Part shown: in pieces, positions 7,956 to 16,216 of the stretch | Position numbering within the stretch: the first letter of the stretch is position 1 | Layout of the letters: every line of letters begins with the position of its first letter | Assembly: GCF_937920985.1 (NCBI RefSeq) | Contig: NZ_CALDXR010000002.1 | Location: 1-29,353 of the forward strand | Direction of reading: 5' to 3' | Source: an uncultured Phascolarctobacterium sp. | GTDB taxonomy: Bacteria > Bacillota > Negativicutes > Acidaminococcales > Acidaminococcaceae | Length of the DNA stretch: 29,353 nucleotides | Notes under the pieces: model-generated | What the model saw: the letters and a program-made list of their open reading frames with translations, nothing else | What the model was told of the DNA's origin: nothing | The model's database searches: none | Program-made: the position numbers and the translations under genes

Positions 7956-8684
7956 ATGATACAAGCAATTAAAATATTAGGCGTGCCTGTACACGCTATG
8001 ACTATGCAGGAGGCAGTGAAAACGCTTGAAGAAAGAATGCTCGCCAAGGAGCAGACCTTCGTTGTTACCGCGAATGCCGAAATCATCATGATGTGCCAGG
8101 ATAACGCAGAATACAAGAAAATCATCTGCGAGGATGCAGAGCTGGTGCTGCCCGACGGCGCCGGTGCCGTGTGGGCAGGCAGACACCTGGGCTATAAGGT
8201 GCCGGAGCGTGTAGCAGGCTTTGACCTGTACAACGAGCTGCTGGATTTATCTGCGCACAAGGGCTATAAGGCGTACTTTTTCGGCGGCAGTCCCGGCGTT
8301 GCCGAAGCTGCGAAGGCGAAGGCTGAGGAGCTTTATCCGGGCGTAAAGGTAGTAGGCTGCCACAACGGTTACTTTAAGGATGAGGATGTGCCGCAGATTA
8401 TTGCGGATATCAACGCCAGCGGGGCAGACATGCTTTTCGTTGCCTTGGGCGCACCGAAGCAGGAAAAATGGCTGGTGGCAAACCGCGCAGAGCTGAACGC
8501 CAAAATTCTGATGGGCATTGGCGGCAGCTTTGACGTGCTCGCCGGTAAAATGGAGCGCGCACCTAAATGGATGCAGGATGCTTCTTTGGAATGGGCCTTC
8601 CGCCTGTACAAGCAGCCCAGCCGTTTTATGCGTATGATGGCGCTGCCTAAGTTTGTAATCAAGGTAATGGCATCCAAGTTCTGA
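7956..8684 (+). CDS. WecG/TagA/CpsF-family glycosyltransferase
   Basis: 242 aa, the normal family length. Family motifs run in order: TANAEI, LPDGAGAVWA, ERVAGFDL, FFGGSPGVAEAAKAKA, VALGAPKQEKW, GIGGSFDVLAGKMERAPKWM, and a C-terminal RLYKQPSRFMRMM segment that is probably membrane-associated. These enzymes add N-acetylmannosamine to lipid-linked GlcNAc at the inner face of the membrane (teichoic-acid linkage or enterobacterial-type glycans). In a diderm Firmicute the product is probably a surface or secondary cell-wall polysaccharide, and I cannot tell the exact sugar. The ribosome binding site is GAGGTGA 7 nt before ATG 7956. GC content jumps up at this gene, marking the end of the CDI island. 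It stands alone, with a terminator at 8771-8799. Confidence 0.88.
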   Translation: MIQAIKILGVPVHAMTMQEAVKTLEERMLAKEQTFVVTANAEIIMMCQDNAEYKKIICEDAELVLPDGAGAVWAGRHLGYKVPERVAGFDLYNELLDLSAHKGYKAYFFGGSPGVAEAAKAKAEELYPGVKVVGCHNGYFKDEDVPQIIADINASGADMLFVALGAPKQEKWLVANRAELNAKILMGIGGSFDVLAGKMERAPKWMQDASLEWAFRLYKQPSRFMRMMALPKFVIKVMASKF

Positions 8685-8738
8685 TACATACCGAAAAACG
8701 TTGTGCTTGCCGAAAGTGCTAAGAATTTTACACTTATA

Positions 8739-8767
8739 TAGACAAAAGCAGGTAGGTGTATTATAAT
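8739..8767 (+). promoter_or_regulatory. Promoter-like TAGACA-N17-TATAAT upstream of psd
   Basis: TAGACA at 8739-8744, a 17-bp spacer, TATAAT at 8762-8767. Transcription would start near 8774, inside the 5' arm of the hairpin at 8771-8799, so transcripts from it would lack the first bases of that stem. It probably drives psd-pssA-glycosyltransferase. Confidence 0.6.
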
Positions 8768-8770
8768 AAA

Positions 8771-8799
8771 GTGATGGAAGTAGCATTCCATCACTTTTT
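8771..8799 (+). terminator. Rho-independent terminator after the WecG/TagA gene
   Basis: GTGATGGA/TCCATCAC stem, extended by one A-T pair, 6-nt loop, followed by TTTTT. Confidence 0.8.
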
Positions 8800-8896
8800 A
8801 TATCCGCGAAAAACAGACTGCACAGTCAGTTTGATGTTGCTTGCTGATATGAAATTTTAGATTAAAAGAAATATTCGCAGGAAAGCGAGGCTTTAT

Positions 8897-9529
8897 ATGT
8901 TTATTGTAAAAGATGGTTATATTTATGTTGGTGTTTCTCTGTTGTTGGCTGCAATAGTATATTATTTCTTTGGCGCTGTGTGGGCCGTAATCCCTGTAGT
9001 GCTGGCATTATACTTTGCCTACTTCTTCCGTGATTTTCACCGCGTTACGCCTTATGATCCCAACATCCTGTATTCGCCTGCAGACGGTACGGTAATGGGC
9101 GTAGATGAAATTTTTGATGATGAATATCTCAACGAGCCTGCGACTAAGGTAACTATCTTCCTTTCCGTATTCAACGTACACACCAACCGTGCGCCGCTCG
9201 ACGGCGAAATCAAATATCAGCGCTATACCTGCGGTCAATTCGTACCTGCGTATGAGAAAAACGCTTCTTTCGAAAACGAGCGTCATGCTATCGGAATGGA
9301 TAACGGCCGTATGCGCTTTTTGGTAATCCAGATTGCCGGTCTGCTGGCACGCCGTATCGTTTCCTGGGTAACTGTAGGCACCAACCTCAAACAGGGTGAA
9401 ACCTATGGCATGATCAAATTCGGCTCCAGCACCGAGCTGGTAGTTCCCAGAAATGTTGAAATCACCGTTAAGAAGGGTGATAAGGTTGTTGGCGGTATTA
9501 CCGTAGTGGGGAGGGTTAAAGAACAATGA
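8897..9529 (+). CDS. psd: Phosphatidylserine decarboxylase proenzyme
   Basis: 210 aa, the short (type A) form. Two hydrophobic segments at ~8-45 anchor it to the membrane. The catalytic region includes YSPADGTVMGV, FLSVFNVHTNRAP, and the self-cleavage site KFGSSTEL with Gly176-Ser177, where the Ser becomes the pyruvoyl group. The enzyme converts phosphatidylserine to phosphatidylethanolamine at the cytoplasmic membrane. The stop overlaps the start of the next gene (ATGA), which makes the substrate, so the two are translationally coupled. Confidence 0.95.
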   Translation: MFIVKDGYIYVGVSLLLAAIVYYFFGAVWAVIPVVLALYFAYFFRDFHRVTPYDPNILYSPADGTVMGVDEIFDDEYLNEPATKVTIFLSVFNVHTNRAPLDGEIKYQRYTCGQFVPAYEKNASFENERHAIGMDNGRMRFLVIQIAGLLARRIVSWVTVGTNLKQGETYGMIKFGSSTELVVPRNVEITVKKGDKVVGGITVVGRVKEQ

Positions 9530-10209
9530 ACTGGCGTCGTCTGATTCCGAACAGCATCAGCTCTGCGAGCCTTATTTTCGGTGTGCTGTCTATCTTTAAA
9601 ACTATCGAGGGCGATTTCTTCCTTGCCCCCGTCTTCATCGTAATCGCTGTAATTTTTGACTCTATGGATGGCCGTGCTGCCCGCGCTCTCGGCGTTGGCG
9701 GCGGTGACTTCGGCAAGGAGATGGATTCTCTTTGCGATATGTGCTCCTTCGGCGTTGCGCCTGCCATCATGATTTATATGTATGGTCTGCAGGAGCTGGG
9801 CCTTGCAGGTCAGGTTATAGCTGCACTTTTCGCTGTCGGCGGCTGCCTGCGTCTGGCACGCTTCAACTGCAACACCGGTGTTGTACACGGTTATTTCCAG
9901 GGCATGCCTATTCCGGCAGGTGCCTGCTTCTTGGCAACCTATGTTGTTTCCGGTTATCAGTTCGCTCCGGCTGTGCTGGCAGCAGTTACTCTGGTAATTG
10001 CCTGCATCATGTACAGCGAGGTCAAATTTCCGGATTTCAAGGGCAAGGGGAATCCTATGTACCGTCTGCCTGTAATCATTGCCGTAATCGTCGGTGCCGT
10101 AATGTTGTACGAGCGTCCCGGTGCGTGGCCGTTTGTAGCAATGTTTACCTATACGCTGGCAGGCATTGTAAACCATGTTTACCGTGCTCTTACAGGTAAG
10201 AACAAATAA
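9526..10209 (+). CDS. pssA: CDP-diacylglycerol-serine O-phosphatidyltransferase
   Basis: 227 aa integral membrane protein with the CDP-alcohol phosphotransferase signature DSMDGRAARALG followed by GGDFGKEMDSLCD, which gives the D-x2-D-G-x2-A-R ... G-x3-D-x3-D pattern. Six to seven hydrophobic segments follow. It makes phosphatidylserine, which psd, overlapping it by 4 bp, then decarboxylates. The ribosome binding site is GGAGG about 12 nt upstream, within the end of psd. Confidence 0.95.
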   Translation: MNWRRLIPNSISSASLIFGVLSIFKTIEGDFFLAPVFIVIAVIFDSMDGRAARALGVGGGDFGKEMDSLCDMCSFGVAPAIMIYMYGLQELGLAGQVIAALFAVGGCLRLARFNCNTGVVHGYFQGMPIPAGACFLATYVVSGYQFAPAVLAAVTLVIACIMYSEVKFPDFKGKGNPMYRLPVIIAVIVGAVMLYERPGAWPFVAMFTYTLAGIVNHVYRALTGKNK

Positions 10210-10240
10210 TTTGCCGTTAGGGGAGTAAAGGAGATTTTTG

Positions 10241-11533
10241 ATGTATACAGCTTTTGATATAATCATGATACCTTTGCAGCTATTGATTATATTTTTTACG
10301 CTCTACTACTTTTTTGTTTCTTGGTTCGGCCTGTTCGGCAAGAAGAAGGAAGTTAAGATATATAATGAAAGCAAGACCTTTGCCTTGATTGCCTGCGCGC
10401 ATAACGAGGAAAGAGTTATTGCTCAATTGGTAGATAACCTGCGTCGTCTGAATTATAATGACGCTTTATATGATATCTATGTTGTTGCAGACAACTGCTC
10501 GGACAAAACCGCAGAGGTTGCACGCAAGGCCGGCGCGCTGGTGCATGAGCGCTTCAGCGAAACCGGTAAGGGCAAGGGCTTTGCTCTCGCGTGGATGTTC
10601 GACAGACTGTTCAAGCTGGATAAAAAGTATGATGCGGTTTGCGTTTTCGATGCCGATAACCTGGTGCATCCCAACTTCCTGCAGGAGATGAACAGTCGTC
10701 TGTGCAACGGCGAACGCATTATCCAAGGCTATATGGACGCCAAAAACCCGACTGATACTTGGGTAAGCGGCGTATTTGCAATTTCCTTCTGGATTGTTAA
10801 CCATGTATGGAGCTTGGCAAAGTACAACATGGGCCTGTCCTGCTGCCTTGGCGGTACCGGTATGTGCTTTGACACCGAGGTGCTGAAGCGTTACGGCTGG
10901 CGTGCAACCTGCCTGACAGAGGATATGGAGTTCACCATTCAGGCGATGATGGAAGGTATTCCTACAACCTGGGCGCATGATGCAATCATCTATGATGAAA
11001 AGCCGCTGACCTTCAAGCAGACCTGGAACCAGCGTAAGCGTTGGTCACAGGGCCACTTTGACGTTGCAGACCGCTATCTCATCCCGATGATCAAAAAAGC
11101 AATCAAGACACGTAATATCGTCATGCTGGACTGCTCTGTGAACCTCATTCAGCCGTACTTCCTGATGATTTCCACGTTCTTCGTGCTTTGCAGCTATATT
11201 TATAACTTCTATCCGTTCTACACCAATATCCTGTATACCATTATTCCGGTAGAGGTTTGGACCTTGGTTGGTATCGGCCAGTATATTTTCCCGGTAGCGG
11301 TACTGTGGAAAATCCGCGCTTCCTTCAAGTCCTGGATGTATCTGCTGCTGTACCCGCTGTTTATTTACAGCTGGATTCCTATTACAGCCCTTGGCTGGTG
11401 GCACCGCCATGACCATGAGTGGAGCCACACGCTGCACACCCGCGGCATCAGCTTCGACGATGTAATTATTCCCGAGGACGCAGTAAATGACGGTCCTAAG
11501 GAAGTAGTCTTTGCCAAAAAGGACGAAAAATAA
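10241..11533 (+). CDS. Family 2 processive-type glycosyltransferase, membrane-bound
   Basis: I choose ATG 10241 (430 aa) rather than the TTG one codon earlier, because AAAGGAG ends 7 nt before it. One N-terminal membrane helix (~6-28) is followed by a cytoplasmic GT2 domain and 3-4 C-terminal helices (~300-385). The GT2 motifs are present: HNEERVI, VVADNCSD, VFDADN, CLTEDMEF and QRKRWSQG (the Q-x2-R-W of processive enzymes). Relatives make polysaccharide or glycolipids such as poly-GlcNAc or hexosyl-lipids. The position 31 bp behind pssA suggests a lipid-linked product or cell-envelope role, but the donor and acceptor cannot be read from the sequence. Confidence 0.85.
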   Translation: MYTAFDIIMIPLQLLIIFFTLYYFFVSWFGLFGKKKEVKIYNESKTFALIACAHNEERVIAQLVDNLRRLNYNDALYDIYVVADNCSDKTAEVARKAGALVHERFSETGKGKGFALAWMFDRLFKLDKKYDAVCVFDADNLVHPNFLQEMNSRLCNGERIIQGYMDAKNPTDTWVSGVFAISFWIVNHVWSLAKYNMGLSCCLGGTGMCFDTEVLKRYGWRATCLTEDMEFTIQAMMEGIPTTWAHDAIIYDEKPLTFKQTWNQRKRWSQGHFDVADRYLIPMIKKAIKTRNIVMLDCSVNLIQPYFLMISTFFVLCSYIYNFYPFYTNILYTIIPVEVWTLVGIGQYIFPVAVLWKIRASFKSWMYLLLYPLFIYSWIPITALGWWHRHDHEWSHTLHTRGISFDDVIIPEDAVNDGPKEVVFAKKDEK

Positions 11534-11540
11534 GTTTTAT

Positions 11541-11572
11541 AAGCACTTCTGCGCAAGCGGGAGTGCTTTTTT
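11541..11572 (+). terminator. Rho-independent terminator after the psd-pssA-GT2 operon
   Basis: AAGCACTT pairs with GAGTGCTT (one G-U) around a GC-rich 12-nt loop, followed by T6. Confidence 0.8.
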
Positions 11573-11594
11573 AGTGCGCAGAGGCAGGTAAACA

Positions 11595-11603
11595 TGATAT
11601 AAT
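11595..11603 (+). promoter_or_regulatory. Extended -10 element for the HAD phosphatase gene
   Basis: TGA-TATAAT (TATAAT at 11598-11603), 57 bp before the gene, with no clear -35 box. Confidence 0.5.
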
Positions 11604-11659
11604 AAATTTATTATGCTTATGCAAATTTTATGAAGATGAGCTAAAAGAGCGGAGAGGAT

Positions 11660-12313
11660 ATGAAGATGCAGATTAAGGGAATACTTTTTGATTTTGACGG
11701 CACCATTGCCAATACCATAGATTTGATTATTGCCACCTTTGAGCACACATGCCGGGAGGTGTTGGGCTTTACACCGGAGCGTGAAAAGATTGTGGCTACC
11801 TTTGGCCTGCCGTTGCCGGAGGCAATGATTGCGCTTTCCGGTAAGCCGGAGCTGGTGGAGACTATGCGCGATGCTTACAGAGAATATAATAACGCGCATC
11901 ACGATGATATGATCCGTCCTATCCCCGGCGTGAAGGAAACACTGGAGCAGCTGAAGGCGCATGGCATTAAGCTGGCGGTGGTTACCTCCAAAAAGCCGCC
12001 GATGCTGCGCCGTGGGCTGGACTGCCTGCAGCTGACGCAGTATTTTGATGCGACCATTGCCTTGGGCGATACAAAGGAGAGCAAACCGCATCCCGAGCCG
12101 ATGCTGGCAGCCTGCGCCAAGCTGGGCTTGCAGCCGGAGGAGTGCCTGTGCGTCGGCGACAGTCCCTTCGATTTGCAGAGCGGACGCAGTGCGGGGGCGC
12201 AAACCGTTGCCGTGCGCTATACGGCCTTTGGCTGGGAGAAGCTACTGGAGGAGGGCAGGCCGGATTTTGTGATTGCAAGGCCGCAGGAGCTGCTGGAGAT
12301 AGTGGAGAAGTAA
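11660..12313 (+). CDS. HAD-superfamily phosphatase, PpaX/phosphoglycolate-phosphatase-like
   Basis: 217 aa. HAD motif I is LFDFDGTIANT (Asp nucleophile near residue 11), motif II VVTSKKP, motif III Lys in KESKPHPEPM, motif IV CVGDSPFDLQSG. A helical C1 cap lies between I and II. The best match by size and the SKPHP motif is the PpaX/Gph group, which hydrolyses pyrophosphate or phosphoglycolate. PpaX removes pyrophosphate released by HPr kinase/phosphorylase in Firmicutes. Family members have broad substrates, so only the phosphatase activity is firm. It is a single gene with its own promoter. Confidence 0.8.
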   Translation: MKMQIKGILFDFDGTIANTIDLIIATFEHTCREVLGFTPEREKIVATFGLPLPEAMIALSGKPELVETMRDAYREYNNAHHDDMIRPIPGVKETLEQLKAHGIKLAVVTSKKPPMLRRGLDCLQLTQYFDATIALGDTKESKPHPEPMLAACAKLGLQPEECLCVGDSPFDLQSGRSAGAQTVAVRYTAFGWEKLLEEGRPDFVIARPQELLEIVEK

Positions 12314-12337
12314 TTAAAGTTTTTGATGCAAATAGAT

Positions 12338-12366
12338 TTGTTAAAACTATTTTTATCGAGTATAAT
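12338..12366 (+). promoter_or_regulatory. Promoter of the AlbA_2 regulator gene
   Basis: TTGTTA at 12338-12343, a 17-bp spacer, TATAAT at 12361-12366. The interval 12314-12469 otherwise shows nothing. Confidence 0.6.
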
Positions 12367-12469
12367 GGACTTAAGAAGTTATGTGTTATATACGTTAACA
12401 AGAAATTTCTTTCAAGAATATTTTTAAAGCTATTTTTATTATAAATTGCTGATTTGAAGGTGAGTTCCT

Positions 12470-14152
12470 ATGCTAGACTTTTTTAACATCGAAAAATACA
12501 AAGAAAATAATCGTTTGGAAGCAAAAGCGGCTGCCGTTGGCTTGCCGAAGAGTTTGTGGGCAACTTATTCTGCATTTGCTAATACTAATGGTGGTATAAT
12601 TTTACTTGGTGTTACAGAAGATGCGCAACATCAGCTGTATGTTGAAGGTGTAAATGATGCTGATGCATTAGTAATAGACTTTTGGAATATCATCAACAAT
12701 CAAAGCAAAATCAGTATCAATGTCCTTAACGATAAAGATGTTATAGTTCGTGAATTCGACGGTAAAAAGATCATTATTATTAGTGTGCCGCGCGCACAGA
12801 GATATGATAAGCCTATATACCTTGATGGTAATTTGTTTTCGTCATACAAACGCAATGGCGAGGGTGATTATCGCTGTACCAAAGAGGTTATTCAGGCAAT
12901 GCTGCGCGATGCTTCGCCTAAAACACAGGATATGCTTGTGTTAGGAAACATGAATTTAGATGTCTTTGATAAAGATACTATTAAACGTTACCGCATAAGA
13001 ATGCAGGGGATAAGACCGGGGCATGTTTGGGAAGCACTTGAAGATGTTGATTTTCTCTATCGTATAGGAGCAGTCGGCAGAGATGCTGATGGTAAATTAC
13101 ATCCTACTGCTGCAGGCTTGTTGATGTTCGGGTACGAGTATGAGATTGTAAGAGAGTATCCGCATTACTTTTTGGATTATCGCGAAAAGTTGGATGATGA
13201 TACTCGTTGGAGTGATAGGTTTGTTTCTAGTTCCGGTGATTGGAGCGGTAATATATACGATTTTTATTTCCGTGTATATAACCGCATTGCTCAGTCTGTT
13301 AAAGTACCGTTTGCTTTAGACGGGATAAGTCGCATTGATGATACAGAATTGCATAAGGCTTTAAGAGAGGCTTTGGCAAATACCTTAATCAACGCTGATT
13401 ACTATGGAAATACAGGTGTTGTTATTGAAAGAAACATTACCAGTATAACGATGACTAATGCCGGTACATTCAGAATAGATTTAGATGAAGCAATAAATGG
13501 CGGAATTTCCGATCCACGTAATTCCGGCTTAATAAAGATGTTTAGTCTAATAAATATAGGTGAACGTGCTGGAAGTGGTTTACCTATGATCTTTAAAGCT
13601 TGGACTGGTACTGATTTTGCTATGCCGGATATTACAGAAAAGGAAAATCCTGACAGGGTATGCTTGATGTTACCGGTTGAAAGTTTGGGAGAAGTTGGGC
13701 TGACAAGTGCCCAATGTCCTAATAAAAATGCAAATGAAGGCTCTGCTGTCCTAATAAATGAGTTGACGAGTGCCGGATGTCCTAATAAAAGTGCAAATGA
13801 AGGTTCTGATGTCCTAATAAATGAGTTGACGAGTGCCGGATGTCCTAATAAAAGTGCAAATGAAGGCTCTGATGTCCTAATAAATGAGTCGATGGGTGCC
13901 GGATGTCCTAATAAAAGTGCAAATGAAGGCTCTAAACTAACGATAGATGATTCAACAGACAGTGAGATAGATAAGCAAAAGCAATTATTGAATATATTAG
14001 AGAAAAATCCACATATTACACAACATGTTATGGCTTTAGAGTTGAATACTACAGATAGAACCATTAGAAGAATGCTTGCATCATTAAAAAAAACTGGTAT
14101 CGTAAAACGTAAAGGTTCTAAGAAAAATGGTTATTGGCTTATTTTAAAATAA
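12470..14152 (+). CDS. Schlafen-type AlbA_2 / HATPase_c_4 regulator with tandem-repeat linker and C-terminal winged helix
   Basis: 560 aa. Residues ~10-140 form an AlbA_2 (Schlafen-like) domain: EAKAAAVGLPKSLWATYSAF, ANTNGGIILLGVTED. Residues ~290-400 match the HATPase_c_4 region of putative transcriptional regulators: ALREALANTLINADY, GISDPRNSGLIKMF, GERAGSGLPMI. Residues ~416-488 are a tandem repeat of 21 residues (CPNKSANEGSDVLINE...), 3.5 copies. The last ~60 residues (NILEKNPHITQHVMALEL, TIRRMLASLKKTGIVKRKG) are a winged helix. Such proteins are usually called transcriptional regulators and are often found with defence or mobile genes, but the function is poorly known. The ribosome binding site is AAGGTGAG. 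It is AT-rich compared with its neighbours, has its own promoter and terminator, and is probably an acquired single-gene cargo. Confidence 0.8.
   Translation: MLDFFNIEKYKENNRLEAKAAAVGLPKSLWATYSAFANTNGGIILLGVTEDAQHQLYVEGVNDADALVIDFWNIINNQSKISINVLNDKDVIVREFDGKKIIIISVPRAQRYDKPIYLDGNLFSSYKRNGEGDYRCTKEVIQAMLRDASPKTQDMLVLGNMNLDVFDKDTIKRYRIRMQGIRPGHVWEALEDVDFLYRIGAVGRDADGKLHPTAAGLLMFGYEYEIVREYPHYFLDYREKLDDDTRWSDRFVSSSGDWSGNIYDFYFRVYNRIAQSVKVPFALDGISRIDDTELHKALREALANTLINADYYGNTGVVIERNITSITMTNAGTFRIDLDEAINGGISDPRNSGLIKMFSLINIGERAGSGLPMIFKAWTGTDFAMPDITEKENPDRVCLMLPVESLGEVGLTSAQCPNKNANEGSAVLINELTSAGCPNKSANEGSDVLINELTSAGCPNKSANEGSDVLINESMGAGCPNKSANEGSKLTIDDSTDSEIDKQKQLLNILEKNPHITQHVMALELNTTDRTIRRMLASLKKTGIVKRKGSKKNGYWLILK
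13715..13933 (+). repeat. 63-bp in-frame tandem repeat, ~3.5 copies
   Basis: Units start at 13715, 13778, 13841 and 13904, and the last is cut after 30 bp. Each codes for 21 residues beginning CPNK. Inside every unit the 12-mer TGTCCTAATAAA occurs twice, 32 bp apart, read once as C-P-N-K and once in another frame as (D)V-L-I-N. The 63-bp unit therefore looks like an older 31/32-bp duplication that is out of frame with itself. Copy number can change without breaking the frame. Confidence 0.92.
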
Positions 14153-14160
14153 CCCACTTC

Positions 14161-14190
14161 GCACTCTCACACCTGCTGAGAGTGCTTTTT
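14161..14190 (+). terminator. Rho-independent terminator after the AlbA_2 regulator
   Basis: GCACTCTCA/TGAGAGTGC perfect 9-bp stem, 7-nt loop, T5. Confidence 0.85.
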
Positions 14191-14226
14191 CTTTACTCTT
14201 TAAATTATGCCTTATTTATGGTATTA

Positions 14227-14232
14227 TATAAT
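14227..14232 (+). promoter_or_regulatory. -10 element of the SAM-salvage operon
   Basis: TATAAT 99 bp before the first gene, with no convincing -35. This leaves a ~90-nt AT-rich leader in which I see no recognised riboswitch fold. Confidence 0.5.
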
Positions 14233-14330
14233 AGAAAAAGTGTGGAGAATCTGCATAGATATTATGCGTAATAACATACTTTAGCAAACAGTTTTCATTA
14301 TCACATTTACCCATAAAGGAGGCAAAGCTT

Positions 14331-15128
14331 ATGCGTAAAATTGCTATCATTGGCGGAACCGGTATTGACAATCCCGATACTTTGAAGGGATTCGAAAAAA
14401 AAATTATAGAAACACCATTCGGTAAAGCATTGTGCAACATCGGCACAATGAGCGGTAATCAGGTGGTTTTCGTGAGCCGTCACGGCGTAGACCACTCCGT
14501 ACCGCCCCACAAGGTAAACTATCGCGCCAACATCTGGGCGATGAAGAGCCTGGGAACGGAGGAGATTTTTGCTACTACCGCAGTTGGCTCCCTCAACCCG
14601 GAGATGAAGGCAGGTCACTTCGTAGTTTGCGACAACGTGCTGGACTTCACCAAGAGCCGCATCAACACCTTCTACGATTCCCCTGAGCGTGGTGTAGCGC
14701 ACTGTGATTTCACCTATCCGTATTGCCCGACTTTGCGCGAGAAGGTTATCAAATGTCTGGAGAAAACAGATATTACCTTCCATAAGCACGGTGTTTATGT
14801 TTGCACCGAAGGCCCGCGCTTTGAAAGTGCTGCCGAAATCAAGATGTTCGCTATGCTGGGCGGTGACCTGGTTGGCATGACCAATATGCCGGAATCTATT
14901 CTGGCGCGTGAGGCAGAGATGTGCTACACCAACTGCTCCATCGTTACCAATATGGCAGCAGGCATTTCCCCGACACCGCTTTCCCATAAAGAGGTTTGCG
15001 ACGCTATGGCACTGAGCATTAAGAATATGGAAAAGCTGATTCTGTCCTTCATCGCTTATGAAGAGCCGACTGAGGCGAAGTGCAACTGCCATCACGCTAT
15101 GCAGGAGTTTGGCGGCTTTAAGCTGTAA
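14331..15128 (+). CDS. mtnP: Methylthio-nucleoside phosphorylase, probably S-methyl-5'-thioinosine phosphorylase
   Basis: 265 aa, PNP/MTAP family. Visible motifs: IAIIGGTGID (phosphate loop), SRHGVDHSVPPHKVNYRAN, TAVGSL, CTEGPRFESAAEI, GMTNMPESILAREA. In adenine-specific MTAP the base-binding segment reads T-D-Y-D, with two Asp contacting the 6-amino group. Here it is TNMAAG with Asn207 and Ala in place of the Asp residues, like the VNPAAG I recall for the Pseudomonas methylthioinosine phosphorylase. I infer it cleaves methylthioinosine to hypoxanthine and 5-methylthioribose-1-phosphate. The deaminase gene in the same operon would supply that substrate. It is the first gene of the operon, with AAAGGAGG before the ATG, and mtnA follows after 9 bp. 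The family is certain and the base preference is inferred. Confidence 0.92.
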   Translation: MRKIAIIGGTGIDNPDTLKGFEKKIIETPFGKALCNIGTMSGNQVVFVSRHGVDHSVPPHKVNYRANIWAMKSLGTEEIFATTAVGSLNPEMKAGHFVVCDNVLDFTKSRINTFYDSPERGVAHCDFTYPYCPTLREKVIKCLEKTDITFHKHGVYVCTEGPRFESAAEIKMFAMLGGDLVGMTNMPESILAREAEMCYTNCSIVTNMAAGISPTPLSHKEVCDAMALSIKNMEKLILSFIAYEEPTEAKCNCHHAMQEFGGFKL

Positions 15129-15137
15129 GAGGTTGTT

Positions 15138-16184
15138 ATGGTAGAAACTATGCGTTGGGAGCAGGGGAGCCTGGTGCTGCTGGACCAGACTCTGCTGCCG
15201 CAAAAGATAGAATGGATTACCTGCGTGGATTACAAGCGCGTGAAGGTGGCGATTGAACGCTTGGAGGTGCGCGGTGCTCCGGCAATCGGCGCTGCCGCTG
15301 CCTTCGCTATGGTGCTGGGTGCGCGCGAGGTTGCGGACAAGCCTGACTTTTTGGGTGCGCTGGACGTTGTGCGCGCTGATTTGATTACTGCGCGTCCTAC
15401 GGCGGTAAACCTGGCGTGGGCGGCAAATCTGCAATACGCTTTGGCTGTGCGCCTGAACGGCGAGGACAAGTCACCTGCGGCGATTATCAAGGCGCTGGAG
15501 GAGAAGGCCGAGCAGATTTATGCGGACGATATCACCATGAATAAGCGTATGGGCGAATACGGCGCTGCTGTGCTGCCTGACGCTGCCGTAGTGCTGACGC
15601 ACTGCAACGCAGGCGCATTGGCAACCTGCGGTTGGGGTACGGCACTGGGCGTTATCCGCAGTGCTTATGCGCAGGGCAAGCTGAAGATGGTTTATGCCGA
15701 CGAAACGCGTCCGCTGCTGCAGGGTGCGCGCCTGACGGCGTTTGAGCTGTTTGAGGATGGCATCCCGGTTACGCTGATTACCGATAATATGGCAGCGTGG
15801 ACCATGCGCACGAAGGGCGTGAACGCTGTTGTTGTCGGTGCCGACAGAATTGCGGCCAACGGTGATACGGCGAACAAAATCGGCACCTATGGCGTGGCAC
15901 TGGCGGCGAAGGCACATGGGATTCCGTTTTATATCGCCGCACCGACGAGCACCTTTGACTTTTCCATTGCTACAGGTGCGCAGATTCCTATCGAGGAGCG
16001 CAAGGCCGACGAGGTACGTCATTTCCGCAGCGAGCAGACTGCGCCTGAGGGCGTGGCAGTGTTTAACCCTGCGTTTGACGTGACACCGGCAGAGCTTATT
16101 ACCGGTATTATTACCGAGCATGGCGTGCTTAAAGCGCCGTATACAGAAAGTATTAAGAAATTGCAGGCTCTTTTAAAAGATTAA
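15138..16184 (+). CDS. mtnA: Methylthioribose-1-phosphate isomerase
   Basis: 348 aa, full length for the family. Key segments: EVRGAPAIGAAAAFAM, RPTAVNLAWA, LTHCNAGALATCGWGTALG with catalytic Cys156, DNMAAWTM, and VGADRIAANGDTANKIGTY with catalytic Asp236. It opens 5-methylthioribose-1-phosphate to 5-methylthioribulose-1-phosphate, so it uses the product of the preceding phosphorylase, and the aldolase at 17464 would use its product. No mtnB/mtnC/mtnD genes of the universal methionine salvage pathway are in the window. Confidence 0.95.
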   Translation: MVETMRWEQGSLVLLDQTLLPQKIEWITCVDYKRVKVAIERLEVRGAPAIGAAAAFAMVLGAREVADKPDFLGALDVVRADLITARPTAVNLAWAANLQYALAVRLNGEDKSPAAIIKALEEKAEQIYADDITMNKRMGEYGAAVLPDAAVVLTHCNAGALATCGWGTALGVIRSAYAQGKLKMVYADETRPLLQGARLTAFELFEDGIPVTLITDNMAAWTMRTKGVNAVVVGADRIAANGDTANKIGTYGVALAAKAHGIPFYIAAPTSTFDFSIATGAQIPIEERKADEVRHFRSEQTAPEGVAVFNPAFDVTPAELITGIITEHGVLKAPYTESIKKLQALLKD

Positions 16185-16216
16185 AGAGCATATATTAAAG
16201 GAGGATTTTTGAATCT

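Noticed and set aside
13715..13933. CRISPR-like array (31/32-bp spaced repeats)
   Set aside because: The repeat is in frame inside a coding gene, the intervals are themselves repeated rather than unique spacers, and there are no cas genes.
14233..14330. Possible SAM or SAH riboswitch in the leader of the salvage operon
   Set aside because: The ~90-nt AT-rich leader shows no conserved core or pseudoknot that I recognise; a covariance search (Rfam SAM/SAH models) would decide.
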